Assembly: GCF_004341845.1 (NCBI RefSeq)
Contig: NZ_SLVB01000003.1
Location: forward strand, 496,001 to 560,000
DNA: 64,000 nt
Direction of reading: 5' to 3'
Source: Novosphingobium sp. PhB165
GTDB lineage: Bacteria; Pseudomonadota; Alphaproteobacteria; Sphingomonadales; Sphingomonadaceae
Shown: piece by piece, positions 26,643 through 36,589 of the stretch
Numbering within the stretch: position 1 is the stretch's first letter
Layout of the letters: every line of letters begins with the position of its first letter
Notes under the pieces: model-generated
Told to the model about the DNA's origin: nothing
Database searches by the model: none
What the model saw: only the letters and a program-made list of their open reading frames with translations
Made by a program: the position numbers and the translations under genes

Positions 26643-26951
26643 ATGTCGGGCGACGACGAAGACTATATCTACGACGAAGAGAGCGGCGAATGGCTGCCCG
26701 CTTCCGAGCTTGCGGCCAAGCGCGCGGCGGCGGACACCATCGAAGTGCGCGACGCGGTCGGCAACCTGCTGGCGGACGGCGATGCGGTGACGCTGATCAA
26801 GGATCTGGATGTGAAGGGCGCGGGGCAAACGCTCAAGCGCGGCACGCTGATCCCCTCGATCCGGCTGACCGGCGATGCGCAGGAGATCGACTGCAAGTAT
26901 CCGGGCATCAAGGGCCTCGTCCTGCGTGCGGAGTTCGTGCGCAAGCGGTAG
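26643..26951 (+). CDS. PhnA/YjdM-like domain protein lacking the zinc ribbon
   Basis: A 102-residue protein whose C-terminal 65 residues match the YjdM/PhnA SH3-like domain: EVRDAVGNLLADGDAVTLIK, DLDVKGAGQTLKRGTLIPSI, RLTGDAQEIDCKYPGIKG, ending LRAEFVRKR. The usual N-terminal zinc ribbon (two CxxC pairs) is replaced by an acidic MSGDDEDYIYDEESGEWLPA. The 'alkylphosphonate utilisation' name for this family is historical; YjdM is not needed for C-P lyase. ATG 26643 follows AGGAGAATACGAC, a strong ribosome site. Divergent from the DUF72 gene. Confidence 0.83.
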   Translation: MSGDDEDYIYDEESGEWLPASELAAKRAAADTIEVRDAVGNLLADGDAVTLIKDLDVKGAGQTLKRGTLIPSIRLTGDAQEIDCKYPGIKGLVLRAEFVRKR

Positions 26952-26978
26952 TCGCGCGCCGAAGCCATCGCTCCCATT

Positions 26979-27055
26979 CGTCATTGCGAGCGCAGCGAAG
27001 CAATCCAGAGGCGCGTGGAGCCGCTCTGGATTGCTTCGCTGCGCTCGCAATGACG
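26979..27055. repeat. Long palindromic repeat, family B (copy 2)
   Basis: Two 32-bp arms (26979-27010 and 27024-27055) are perfect reverse complements around a 13-bp loop. The arm begins CGTCATTGCGAGCGCAGCG and is the same family as at 1857-1934. It is a likely strong hairpin in either transcript and lies in the convergent space between the PhnA-like gene and the small gene at 27116. Confidence 0.92.
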
Positions 27056-27115
27056 AGGAATGGGGCGAGAATACAGGCTAGGCTAGCGGGGATGCGGCAG
27101 ACGCCGCGGATCCCT

Positions 27116-27400
27116 CTACCCCTTGGAAAGCCGCTTGCGATTGGCCCTGACGCGTTTGCGGTAGTGCCGCACGGCCTTGCGCGCCGCCTTTTCGGGCGCG
27201 ATCGGGCCGCCCCAGAACAGCTTGGCCGCCAGTTCGGCATTGGCCTCCACCTTTTCGGTGACCATGCGCATGTTTTCGTGGCTGCTGCCCTGGCCGGTCA
27301 TCATGTCCGAGGTCCGCATCCCGATAACCATCATGGAATCGGCCCAGAGCCAGTAGCTTTCTTGGGCCAACTTCATCCAGTCGGCAGTGGGGTTGTGCAT
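27116..27400 (-). CDS. Small conserved protein, possibly phasin-like
   Basis: A 94-residue helical, positively charged protein. It opens MHNPTADWMKLAQESYWLWA, has a Met-rich stretch (MMVIGMRTSDMMTG) and ends in a basic tail (ARKAVRHYRKRVRANRKRLS). Short helical proteins of this kind in alphaproteobacteria are often annotated as phasin-like (polyhydroxyalkanoate granule associated), and EKVEANAELAAKLFWG recalls them. No phaC or phaR gene is nearby, so this stays a guess. Coding is supported by a sensible start and length. Confidence 0.6.
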   Translation of the reverse strand: MHNPTADWMKLAQESYWLWADSMMVIGMRTSDMMTGQGSSHENMRMVTEKVEANAELAAKLFWGGPIAPEKAARKAVRHYRKRVRANRKRLSKG

Positions 27401-27443
27401 GGAATCGGAACTCCTGAGTGGTCCTCATTCTAGCATCCCCTTT

Positions 27444-27519
27444 CGCAACCGCGAAGGCGAGAGACCCCGTTTTTCTTGCAGTGCAGCGCAAAAAGAAACG
27501 GGACCCCGCCTGACGGGCG
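27444..27519. repeat. Decayed palindromic repeat, family A (copy 6)
   Basis: GCGAAGGCGAGAGACCCCG and its inverted partner GAAACGGGACCCCGCCTGACG form an imperfect hairpin between the small gene at 27116 and the 3' end of thiC. Several substitutions against the other family A copies suggest it is old. Confidence 0.65.
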
Positions 27520-27532
27520 AATTTGCGCGGGT

Positions 27533-29635
<2,103 letters not shown>

Positions 29636-29653
29636 CTAGACCGCCAACGAGAC

Positions 29654-30286
29654 ATGCCGGTAATCTATCGCCTCGACGCGCCCGCCTCCGAAGTCGCCCG
29701 TGCCATGGGCGCGGAAGCGGGCAATGATCCGTGGAGCGGCGGCCCGATTTCCGCCGGTGGCTTCGCGCCCGTCATCACCATGGGGCGCGAGTTCGTGGCG
29801 GGTCCGCGTCCGCAGCACCGCCTCCCCCGCCGCATGATCCCGCGCCTCTGGGGCGTGCCCCCGCCGCCCGCCGCGTTCGACGAGCGCCGCCACGGCATTC
29901 TCACGGTCCGCAATCCGGGCAGTCCGTTCTGGACCGGCAACCTCCGCAACAGCGAATTCCGCTGCCTCGTCCCCGCCACCGCCTTCATGGAATGGGGCAA
30001 GGCGGACCCGCGCGACGGCAAGCGGCGGCAATGCTGGTTCGGCACGTCCGACCAGCCGATCTTCGCGATGGCGGCGGTGTGGAAGGACAGCGAAGTGCCC
30101 AGCTTCGCGCTGCTCACCTGCCCCGCCAATGCAGCACTGCGCAGCGAGGGGCGCGACACCATGCCGGTGATCCTGCCCGCCGATCCGGCCGCGCACGACC
30201 TCTGGCTGCGCGGCGAATGGAAGCGGGCGGCGGAACTGATCGCGCCTTACTCCTCCTCGCTGATGACCATGCGCGTGGCGGGATGA
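29654..30286 (+). CDS. SRAP (HMCES/YedK-like) domain protein lacking the catalytic cysteine
   Basis: A 210-residue relative of the SOS-response-associated peptidase family, whose members trap abasic DNA through Cys2. The fold is recognisable: SPFWTGNLRNSEFRCLVPAT, AFMEWGKAD (the conserved Glu), QPIFAMAAVWKD and DTMPVILPADP. However, the protein starts MPVIYRLDAP where active members start MC, and the position of the conserved His before MPV holds a non-His (RSEGRDTMPVIL). The Glu-Trp pair remains. No in-frame upstream start restores a cysteine at position 2. It looks like a catalytically altered member. It diverges from thiC. Confidence 0.8.
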   Translation: MPVIYRLDAPASEVARAMGAEAGNDPWSGGPISAGGFAPVITMGREFVAGPRPQHRLPRRMIPRLWGVPPPPAAFDERRHGILTVRNPGSPFWTGNLRNSEFRCLVPATAFMEWGKADPRDGKRRQCWFGTSDQPIFAMAAVWKDSEVPSFALLTCPANAALRSEGRDTMPVILPADPAAHDLWLRGEWKRAAELIAPYSSSLMTMRVAG

Positions 30287-30289
30287 TAT

Positions 30290-30688
30290 TCAGCGATTGA
30301 TGAGGGCCGCCGCGATCAGCGCAAGCCCGAAGGCGGCCGAAATCCACGCCCATACTCTCGACAGGGGGCTGAACCGCCTGATCCAGACCCCGAGGTAGCG
30401 GTCGGGAATGGCAAGGATCAGCAGCGCCTCCGCCCCCATCAGCACGCCGATCACGTTCATCACGCGCGACAGCCAGTCGGGTGAGGGCCACGGGTTGAGG
30501 AACCAGATCGCCACGCCGACGGGGAACTCGATCATGGCCGTCAGGAGTTGCAGCGCGGGCGAGCGCGTGATCTCGTCCAGCAGTTTCTGCCAGTGGCCCG
30601 GCCGACGCAATTCGCCAAGGCTGGTGAAGAGCGTGAACAGTCCGAGAAGCAGCGCGGACCAATGGGAAATCGGCACAAGCTCGTTCAT
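30290..30688 (-). CDS. Four-helix membrane protein, unknown function
   Basis: A 132-residue integral membrane protein with four predicted helices: WSALLLGLFTLFTSLGEL, LLTAMIEFPVGVAIWFLN, VMNVIGVLMGAEALLILAIP and VWAWISAAFGLALIAAALIN. The arrangement resembles small uncharacterised membrane proteins of proteobacteria, and I recognise no family with certainty. Its stop is three bases from the SRAP stop, and it is transcribed convergently with it. ATG 30688 (MNELVPISHW) is the natural start, with GGAGGTTCCGC just upstream. Confidence 0.75.
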   Translation of the reverse strand: MNELVPISHWSALLLGLFTLFTSLGELRRPGHWQKLLDEITRSPALQLLTAMIEFPVGVAIWFLNPWPSPDWLSRVMNVIGVLMGAEALLILAIPDRYLGVWIRRFSPLSRVWAWISAAFGLALIAAALINR

Positions 30689-30795
30689 GCGGAACCTCCG
30701 TATCTGAACAAGTGCCGGAAAGCGTTGTCGTTCCCGGCGAGCCCCGCGATCACCCAAGGCTTGCGGCGGGGATCGGGGAGCGCCATTTGCCTCCC

Positions 30796-31392
30796 GTGAC
30801 CGATACGCCTGCCGACATCGATGCCCTGCTCCGCGCGATCCGGGCCTGCCGTGTCTGCGCGGCAAGCCTCCCGCACGAACCGCGCCCGGTGGTGCAGGCG
30901 GGCGCGGGCGCGCGCATTCTGGTGATCGGGCAGGCGCCGGGCAGCAAAGTCCACGCCAGCGGCATTGCCTGGGACGACGACAGCGGCAACCGCTTGCGCG
31001 ACTGGACCGGTCTATCGCCGGAGACGTTCTACGATCCCGCGCGGGTGGCCCATATGCCCAGCGGCTTCTGCTATCCCGGCAAGGGTGTCGGCGGCGACCT
31101 GCCTCCGCGCCCGGAATGCGCGCCGCTGTGGCACGGGCCTTTGCGCGCTGCGCTGCCCGAGGTGCGGCTTACGCTGCTGGTGGGCCAATATGCGCAGAAA
31201 CTTTACCTCCCGCGCGGCTTTGCACCCAATTTGACCGAGGCCGTCCGTCGGTGGCGCGAGGCGCCGGAAGGGCTGTTTCCGCTGCCTCATCCGGCATGGC
31301 GGAGCCGGTTGTGGATGGGGAAGAATCCGTGGTTCGAGGCGGAAGTTCTGCCCGATTTGCGAGCGCGAGTGCGTGCGGCGCTGGGGGATTAG
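30796..31392 (+). CDS. Uracil-DNA glycosylase superfamily protein
   Basis: A 198-residue UDG-fold protein. Motif 1 appears as VIGQAPGSKVHASGIAWDDD (the GxxPG loop), and the later leucine/histidine motif as FPLPHPAWRSRLWMGKNPWF. The Cys pattern CRVCAAS at the N-terminus is short of the four cysteines of the iron-sulfur UDGs. This subgroup is common in proteobacteria and its base specificity is unknown. I prefer GTG 30796 (VTDTPADIDALL) to ATG 30712, whose extra residues are not family-like. It is followed by a tandem repeat array. Confidence 0.8.
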   Translation: MTDTPADIDALLRAIRACRVCAASLPHEPRPVVQAGAGARILVIGQAPGSKVHASGIAWDDDSGNRLRDWTGLSPETFYDPARVAHMPSGFCYPGKGVGGDLPPRPECAPLWHGPLRAALPEVRLTLLVGQYAQKLYLPRGFAPNLTEAVRRWREAPEGLFPLPHPAWRSRLWMGKNPWFEAEVLPDLRARVRAALGD

Positions 31393-31442
31393 GGTTGGCC
31401 TAAGAGGGCCCGCTTCGAATTGTGCGGTGCGCTTCTCTCGTT

Positions 31443-32350
31443 TCCGCTCAGGTTGAGCCTGTCGAAGCCGCCGAGGTGGGGCGCGAGGCCTCCATCCTTC
31501 GACAAGCTCAGGATGAGCGGAGTTGGGGCTGGAGATGTTCGCGCTCCGCAACACGAGATCATCCCCTGCCCCCTCCCAACCCCGCTCAGGCTGAGCCTGT
31601 CGAAGCCCCCGAGGCGGGGCGCGAGGTCTCCATCCTTCGACAAGCTCAGGATGAGCGGAGTGGGGGTGGAAATGTTCGCACTCCCCAACAGGAGATCATT
31701 TCCTGCCCCCTCCCAGCCCCGCTCAGGCTGAGCCTGTCGAAGCCCTCGAGACGGGGCGCGAGGTCTCCATCCTTCGACAAGCTCAGGATGAGCGGAGTGG
31801 GGGTGGAGATGTTCGCTCTCCCCAACAGGAGATCATTTCCTGCAGCCTCCCAGCCCCGCTCAGGCTGAGCCTGTCGAAGCCCCTGAGGTGGGGCGCGAGG
31901 CTTCCATCCTTCGACAAGCTCAGGATGAGCGGAGTTGGGGCTGGAGATGTTCGCGCTCCCCAACACAAGACCATTTTCTGCTCCCTTCCAGCCCCGCTCA
32001 GGCTGAGCCTGTCGAAGCCCCCGAGACGGGGCGCGAGGTCTCCATCTTTCGACAAGCCCAGGATGAGCGGAGTGGGGGTGGAGATGTTCGCGCCCCCTAA
32101 CACAAGACCATTTCCTGCCACCTCCCAGCCCCGCTCAGGTTGAGCCTGTCGAAGCCGCCGAGGCGGGGCGCAAGGCCTCCATCCTTCGACAAGCTCAGGA
32201 TGAGCGGAGTCGGGGCTGGAGATGTTCGCGCTCCCCTACATGAGATCATTTCCTGCCCCCTCCCAGCCCCGCTCAGGCTGAGCCTGTCGAAGCCCCCGAG
32301 GTGGGGCGCGAGGCTTCCATCCTTCGACAAGCTCAGGATGAGCGGAGTTG
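31443..32350. repeat. Tandem array of seven 137-138 bp units, each containing an inverted repeat (family D)
   Basis: Units begin at 31446, 31584, 31721, 31858, 31996, 32133 and 32271, a period of 137 or 138 bp. Each unit has a left arm around GCTCAGGCTGAGCCTGTCGA, a right arm around CCTTCGACAAGCTCAGGATG, and a conserved 60-bp spacer containing GTGGAGATGTTCGC. The arms are imperfect inverted repeats of each other. The seventh unit loses its spacer. One further separate copy lies at 36590-36673. The units are not a multiple of three and I see no conserved reading frame through them. Confidence 0.95.
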
Positions 32351-32382
32351 AGGTGAAAGTCGGGATGGACACGATCCCGACA

Positions 32383-34527
32383 TCAAAGTACCTCCAGCTG
32401 CCGCAGCAGTGCGCGCAGGCGGGCCGGTTTTACCGGCTTGGTGAACAGCGGCAGCCCCAGAGCGGCGGCGCGAGTTTTTAACGCCTCGCTGCGGTCGGCA
32501 GTGACGAGGCAGGCGGGCAATTCCCGCCCCAGCCGCAGGCGAAGCTCCGCCACGACCGTCTCGCCGGTCACGCCGTCGTCAAGGTGATGGTCCACGATCA
32601 CCATCGCAGGCGTCCGTTCCAGAACCGCTTCCAACGCCGGATCGTCTGGCCCGCCCGCGGTGGCGACTTCCAGCCCCCAGTTCTCCAGCAGCGCCGCCAT
32701 GCCCGCCAGAATCGCCGGCTCATTGTCGATCACCAGCACCAGCGCGCCGCGCGGCCCCGCTCGGCCGGAACGTGAGCGATCGCCCTCATCCCCCGCCGCC
32801 GCAGGATCGGCCAGAGAATCGCCCGGCGGCTCCGCGCGCGGCAGGCGGACCGAGAAGGCGGAGCCCTCCCCCGGCGTGCTCTCCAGCCCCAGTTCGTGGC
32901 CCAGCATGGCCGAAACCCGGCGCACGATGGCAAGGCCCAGCCCCTTGCCCGGCACCCGGCGCGTGGCGTCGAGGCGTCGGAATTCCTCGAAGATCGCCTC
33001 GCGCTCGGCCTCGGCGATGCCGGGGCCGGTGTCGCGGACGGTGACCACCACTTCGCCGTCGCTCTCGGCCAGTTCGATCGCCACCCGGCCCGCCTCGGTA
33101 TAGCGGATCGCGTTCGAGATGAAGTTTTGCAGCACCCGGCGCAGCAGGCGCGTGTCCGAGCGGACCCAGACCGCGCTTACCGGCACGACCAGAGCCAGCC
33201 CCCCGCTTTCCGCCAAGGGCGCGAATTCCCGCTCCAACGCTGCCAGCAGCGGCGTCAGCGGCATGGCCGCGACCTCCGGATGGATCGCCCCGGCATCGAG
33301 CCGCGATATCTCGAACAGCGCCTCCAGCAAGTCCTCCACCGAATCGAGCGCCGAGGCCGCCTGCCGCACCAGCACGCGGGGCCGCTCGGGCATGGCCTCG
33401 CCGTCGAGTGCCGAAACGAACAATCGCGCGGCATTGAGCGGCTGGAGCAGGTCGTGGCTGGCCCCGGCAAGGAAACTGGTCTTCGAACGGTTGGCGCTTT
33501 CCGCCGCTTCGGTAGCGGCGACCAGCCGGTGATTGACCTCCACCAGTTCGGCGGTGCGTTCGGCCACGCGGCGTTCGAGCGTCTCGGCCGTCTCGGTCAG
33601 CGAGCGGCGGAAGCGCACCTGATCGGTCACGTCGTCGAACGTGAAGACCATGCCCCCGCTGCCCAGCGGCACCGAGCGCACGGTGATATGCCGCTGCCCC
33701 TCGGCATCCGCGAACATGCGACAATCGGCCACCACGCGTGCGCCGCCGCCCACGCGCCATTCCAGCGCCTCGGGCCGGTCCAGCCCGCCCCGCTCGACGC
33801 ACCAGCGCACCAGCACGTCATGCGTGGCGATCGGCGGGCGTTCGCCCTCGCCGCGGCCGGGCCCGTCGAACCCAAGCAGCATATCGACCCCCTGGTTCCA
33901 CGCCTGAAGCCGGCGATGCGCGTCGAACAGGCAAACCCCTTCGGACAGCGTGTCCAGCGTGGCCTGCAAGGCAAGGTTGCGCTCACCCAGTTCGCGGGCA
34001 CGCTGGCGGGCGTCCTCCGCCTTGACCGTGGTGACATCGGTATAGATGCCGACGATGCCGCCTTCGCGCGTGCGCAGCTCGTTGATCTGGATCCAGCGTC
34101 CGTCGGCCAGCGCCTGCACATGCGCGCCGCGCGCCTCGCGGTGCAGGGCCACGCGGTCTTGCAGCCAGCGCTCGGGCGCGATGCGCGCGCCGATAGTGGC
34201 CCCCGCCTCCGCCATCTGCCGGGCGAGATCGAGGAACGAGGGCCCCGGCACGGCACTCGCATGGCGCAAAGACTCGAACCACGGGAACATCCCGAAAAAG
34301 GCCTCGTTGCAGAGCACCAGCCGGTCCTCGGCATCGAACAGGGCGAATCCGTCGGCCAGCGAATCGATGGCATCGCGCAGCAGCATCCGCGCGGCATCGG
34401 CAGTCGCATGCGCTTCGGCCAGATCGCGATGGGCCTCGGCCAGTCGGTCCAGCGCCTGCGACAGATCGGCCCTATCGGCGCATTCCGCTCCGGACTTCAA
34501 TACCCTGCGCTTCACTGGATCCGCCAC
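32383..34527 (-). CDS. PAS-containing hybrid sensor histidine kinase/response regulator, NahK/ErcS'-like
   Basis: A 714-residue hybrid kinase without membrane segments, so probably cytoplasmic. It has an N-terminal coiled coil, a PAS domain about residues 50-165 (SLADGFALFDAEDRLVLCNE) and a second about 190-300 (LSEGVCLFDAHRRLQAWNQG), then HisKA with the phospho-accepting His near 358 in FLAGASHDLLQPLNAARLF. HATPase_c motifs follow (DTGPGIAEAEREAIFEEFRR and GKGLGLAIVRRV), and a C-terminal receiver with its Asp in MVIVDHHLDDG. The SHDLLQPLNAARLF box is characteristic of the NahK/ErcS' group. No HPt protein is adjacent. Confidence 0.93.
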   Translation of the reverse strand: MADPVKRRVLKSGAECADRADLSQALDRLAEAHRDLAEAHATADAARMLLRDAIDSLADGFALFDAEDRLVLCNEAFFGMFPWFESLRHASAVPGPSFLDLARQMAEAGATIGARIAPERWLQDRVALHREARGAHVQALADGRWIQINELRTREGGIVGIYTDVTTVKAEDARQRARELGERNLALQATLDTLSEGVCLFDAHRRLQAWNQGVDMLLGFDGPGRGEGERPPIATHDVLVRWCVERGGLDRPEALEWRVGGGARVVADCRMFADAEGQRHITVRSVPLGSGGMVFTFDDVTDQVRFRRSLTETAETLERRVAERTAELVEVNHRLVAATEAAESANRSKTSFLAGASHDLLQPLNAARLFVSALDGEAMPERPRVLVRQAASALDSVEDLLEALFEISRLDAGAIHPEVAAMPLTPLLAALEREFAPLAESGGLALVVPVSAVWVRSDTRLLRRVLQNFISNAIRYTEAGRVAIELAESDGEVVVTVRDTGPGIAEAEREAIFEEFRRLDATRRVPGKGLGLAIVRRVSAMLGHELGLESTPGEGSAFSVRLPRAEPPGDSLADPAAAGDEGDRSRSGRAGPRGALVLVIDNEPAILAGMAALLENWGLEVATAGGPDDPALEAVLERTPAMVIVDHHLDDGVTGETVVAELRLRLGRELPACLVTADRSEALKTRAAALGLPLFTKPVKPARLRALLRQLEVL

Positions 34528-34656
34528 GCCGACGCGCTCCCGCTGCCGCCGCGATCATAGGCCGGACGGGGCGGCGGGTGCCATTCGGGTGGCTACCTAT
34601 GGATAAAGGGGTGGTGCCCCTTGCGCCGCGCCGCCCGCCTTTGCCAATAGGCCCTC

Positions 34657-36129
34657 GTGAGCGCCAACATCGTGATCGGACAGACGCCGGACGGCCAGCC
34701 GATCGAGATCGACATCAAGGAACTTCTCGCGACCCGCCTGCTGGTGCAGGGCAATTCCGGGTCCGGCAAGTCGCACCTGCTGCGCCGCCTGCTCGAAGAA
34801 TCGGCCCCGATCGTGCAACAGGTCGTGATCGATCCCGAGGGCGACTTCGTCAGCCTTGCCGAGGAATTCGGCCATGTGGTGATCGACGGCGCGGCCTATG
34901 CCGAAAGCGAGATCGCCCGCCTTGGCGCGCGCATCCGCCAGCACCGCGCCTCGGTAGTCCTCGCGCTCGACGAGCTGGAGATCGACCAGCAGATGAAGTG
35001 CGCCGCGCAGTTCCTCAACGCCATGTTCGATGCCCCGCGCGAGCAGTGGTACCCGGTGCTGGTGGTGGTGGACGAGGCGCAGATGTTCGCGCCCGCCGCG
35101 GCGGGTGAAGTGACCGAGGAAGCGCGCCGCGTCAGCCTTGCGGCGATGACCAACCTGATGTGCCGTGGCCGCAAGCGCGGCCTGGCGGGCGTGATCGCCA
35201 CCCAGCGTCTGGCCAAGCTGGCCAAGAACGTGGCGGCCGAAGCCTCGAACTTCCTGATGGGCCGCACCTTCCTGGACATCGACATGATCCGCGCCGCCGA
35301 CCTGCTCGGCATGGAGCGGCGGCAGGCCGAAGCGATCCGCGACCTTGCGCGCGGTCAGTTCCTCGGCCTTGGCCCGGCGATCAGCCGCCGTCCGCTGGCG
35401 GTCAACATCGGCACCGTGCGCACGGGCGCCAAGTCGGTGACGCCGGGGCTCACCCCGCTGCCCACCGCGACGACCGACGAACTGCGCGAGCTGCTGCACG
35501 ACAATCTCCACGTCGAGCCCGAGCGCCCCGACTTCCACCGCCCGCCCCCGCGCCCGGCCATGGATGTCGAGGATTTGTCCGAATCGATCGCCGCCTCGCC
35601 CACGATCGCCGCCGCGCCGCCTGCCCGCCCCGAGCGGCCGGAGCCGGAGCCGGAGGAAAACCGCGCGGCGATGCTCGAAATTCTCAATGCGATGGCGAAC
35701 GACGACGATTGCGCGTTCCAGCCTTCCACCACGCTGTTCCAGGACTTCACGATCCGCTGCCGGATGAAGGGCATCTCCGTTCGCGGGCTGGATGCAACGA
35801 TGTTCCGCCGGGGCTTCGCCGCCGCGCTCGCGGGGATCGAGGATCCGGAGGACGAGCGCTGGTTCGACCTGTTCAATCTGGCCAAGCACGTGCCGGACGA
35901 TGCTCTGGCGCCGTTCTACCTGATCGCGCGCGCCGCCATGGAAGACCAGCCCTGCCCGGACGACATGGTGCTGGCGCGCATCTACGGCACCAGCAGCCCG
36001 CGCCGCGTGCAGCGCCTGCTGGACTATCTGGAAAAGGACGGCCTGATCGTCGTGCGCACCGACTTTTCGGGCAAGCGCTCGGTCGGGCTGCCCGATCTCG
36101 GGGTTACCACCGCGCCTGTTGAGGCGTAG
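34657..36129 (+). CDS. HerA/DUF87-like ATPase with C-terminal helical domain
   Basis: A 490-residue ATPase. The Walker A motif is LLVQGNSGSGKSHLLRRLL and Walker B is VLVVVDEAQMFAPAAAG, followed by GLAGVIATQRLAKLAKNVAA, which fits the HerA/FtsK-like DUF87 fold. The middle (about residues 300-345) is Pro-rich and disordered. The C-terminal part contains a winged-helix-like SSPRRVQRLLDYLEKDGLIV. It is encoded from GTG 34657 and is followed within nine bases by a DUF4169 gene and an overlapping third gene. HerA-type ATPases move or remodel DNA; the partner here is unclear. Confidence 0.85.
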   Translation: MSANIVIGQTPDGQPIEIDIKELLATRLLVQGNSGSGKSHLLRRLLEESAPIVQQVVIDPEGDFVSLAEEFGHVVIDGAAYAESEIARLGARIRQHRASVVLALDELEIDQQMKCAAQFLNAMFDAPREQWYPVLVVVDEAQMFAPAAAGEVTEEARRVSLAAMTNLMCRGRKRGLAGVIATQRLAKLAKNVAAEASNFLMGRTFLDIDMIRAADLLGMERRQAEAIRDLARGQFLGLGPAISRRPLAVNIGTVRTGAKSVTPGLTPLPTATTDELRELLHDNLHVEPERPDFHRPPPRPAMDVEDLSESIAASPTIAAAPPARPERPEPEPEENRAAMLEILNAMANDDDCAFQPSTTLFQDFTIRCRMKGISVRGLDATMFRRGFAAALAGIEDPEDERWFDLFNLAKHVPDDALAPFYLIARAAMEDQPCPDDMVLARIYGTSSPRRVQRLLDYLEKDGLIVVRTDFSGKRSVGLPDLGVTTAPVEA

Positions 36130-36138
36130 AAGGATCTC

Positions 36139-36339
36139 ATGGCCGAGATCATCAACCTGCGCATGGCCCGCAAGGCGAAAGCCAGAGCGGAGACCAAAGC
36201 GCAGGCAGAGACCAACCGCGCGCAACACGGCCGCAGCAAGAGCGAACGCCGGGCAACCGAGGCGGAGATCGCCCGGATCGACCGCACCGTCGACGGCGCG
36301 AAGCGCGAACGCGCGGACCATGAAGGCGGGGACGACTGA
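36139..36339 (+). CDS. DUF4169 family protein
   Basis: A 66-residue, highly charged, Ala/Arg/Lys-rich helical protein: MAEIINLRMARKAKARAETK, then SKSERRATEAEIARIDRTVD. The N-terminal EIINLR(M)ARK is the DUF4169 signature. Function is unknown. It begins nine bases after the DUF87 ATPase and its TGA overlaps the ATG of the next gene (ATGA), so it sits in a three-gene unit with the ATPase. Confidence 0.83.
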   Translation: MAEIINLRMARKAKARAETKAQAETNRAQHGRSKSERRATEAEIARIDRTVDGAKRERADHEGGDD

Positions 36340-36542
36340 TGCGCACCACCAGCGGCGAGGCCAGCGTGCGCCTCTGTCACCTCGACGGCGGCCCTGAGGG
36401 CGGCGGCGTGACCACGATTTTCTACGGCTCGCTGTGGGAAGCCATGGAGATCGCCGCGCAGCAGACCGAAGACGTGCAGGACGGCCTGTTCATCGCCACC
36501 GACAACGATGTGATCGCGTATATCGACCTGCTGGAGGGGTAA
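36339..36542 (+). CDS. Small protein, conserved hypothetical
   Basis: A 67-residue acidic protein: MRTTSGEASVRLCHLDGG, then GGVTTIFYGSLWEAMEIAAQ and GLFIATDNDVIAYIDLLEG. It has a compact alpha/beta look, with no Cys pairs, signal peptide or membrane helix. I recognise no family. Its ATG overlaps the DUF4169 stop, so it is translationally coupled. It is followed by a single family D repeat. Confidence 0.7.
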   Translation: MRTTSGEASVRLCHLDGGPEGGGVTTIFYGSLWEAMEIAAQQTEDVQDGLFIATDNDVIAYIDLLEG

Positions 36543-36589
36543 ATCCTCCCCTGCAAGGGACGTGGCAGCACGAAGTGCCCCCCTCTCAA

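Noticed and set aside
31443..32350. Possible CRISPR-like array
   Set aside because: The 137-138 bp units are nearly identical throughout, spacer included, and there are no unique spacers or cas genes. It is a tandem repeat, not CRISPR.
31420..32372. Open reading frames of 70-150 residues on both strands through the array
   Set aside because: The period is 137 or 138 bp, so the frame changes from unit to unit, and the peptides are low-complexity readings of the repeat with no start-site or family support.
32896..34560. Long open frame antisense to the hybrid kinase
   Set aside because: It mirrors the kinase in a GC-rich genome and shows no domain of its own.
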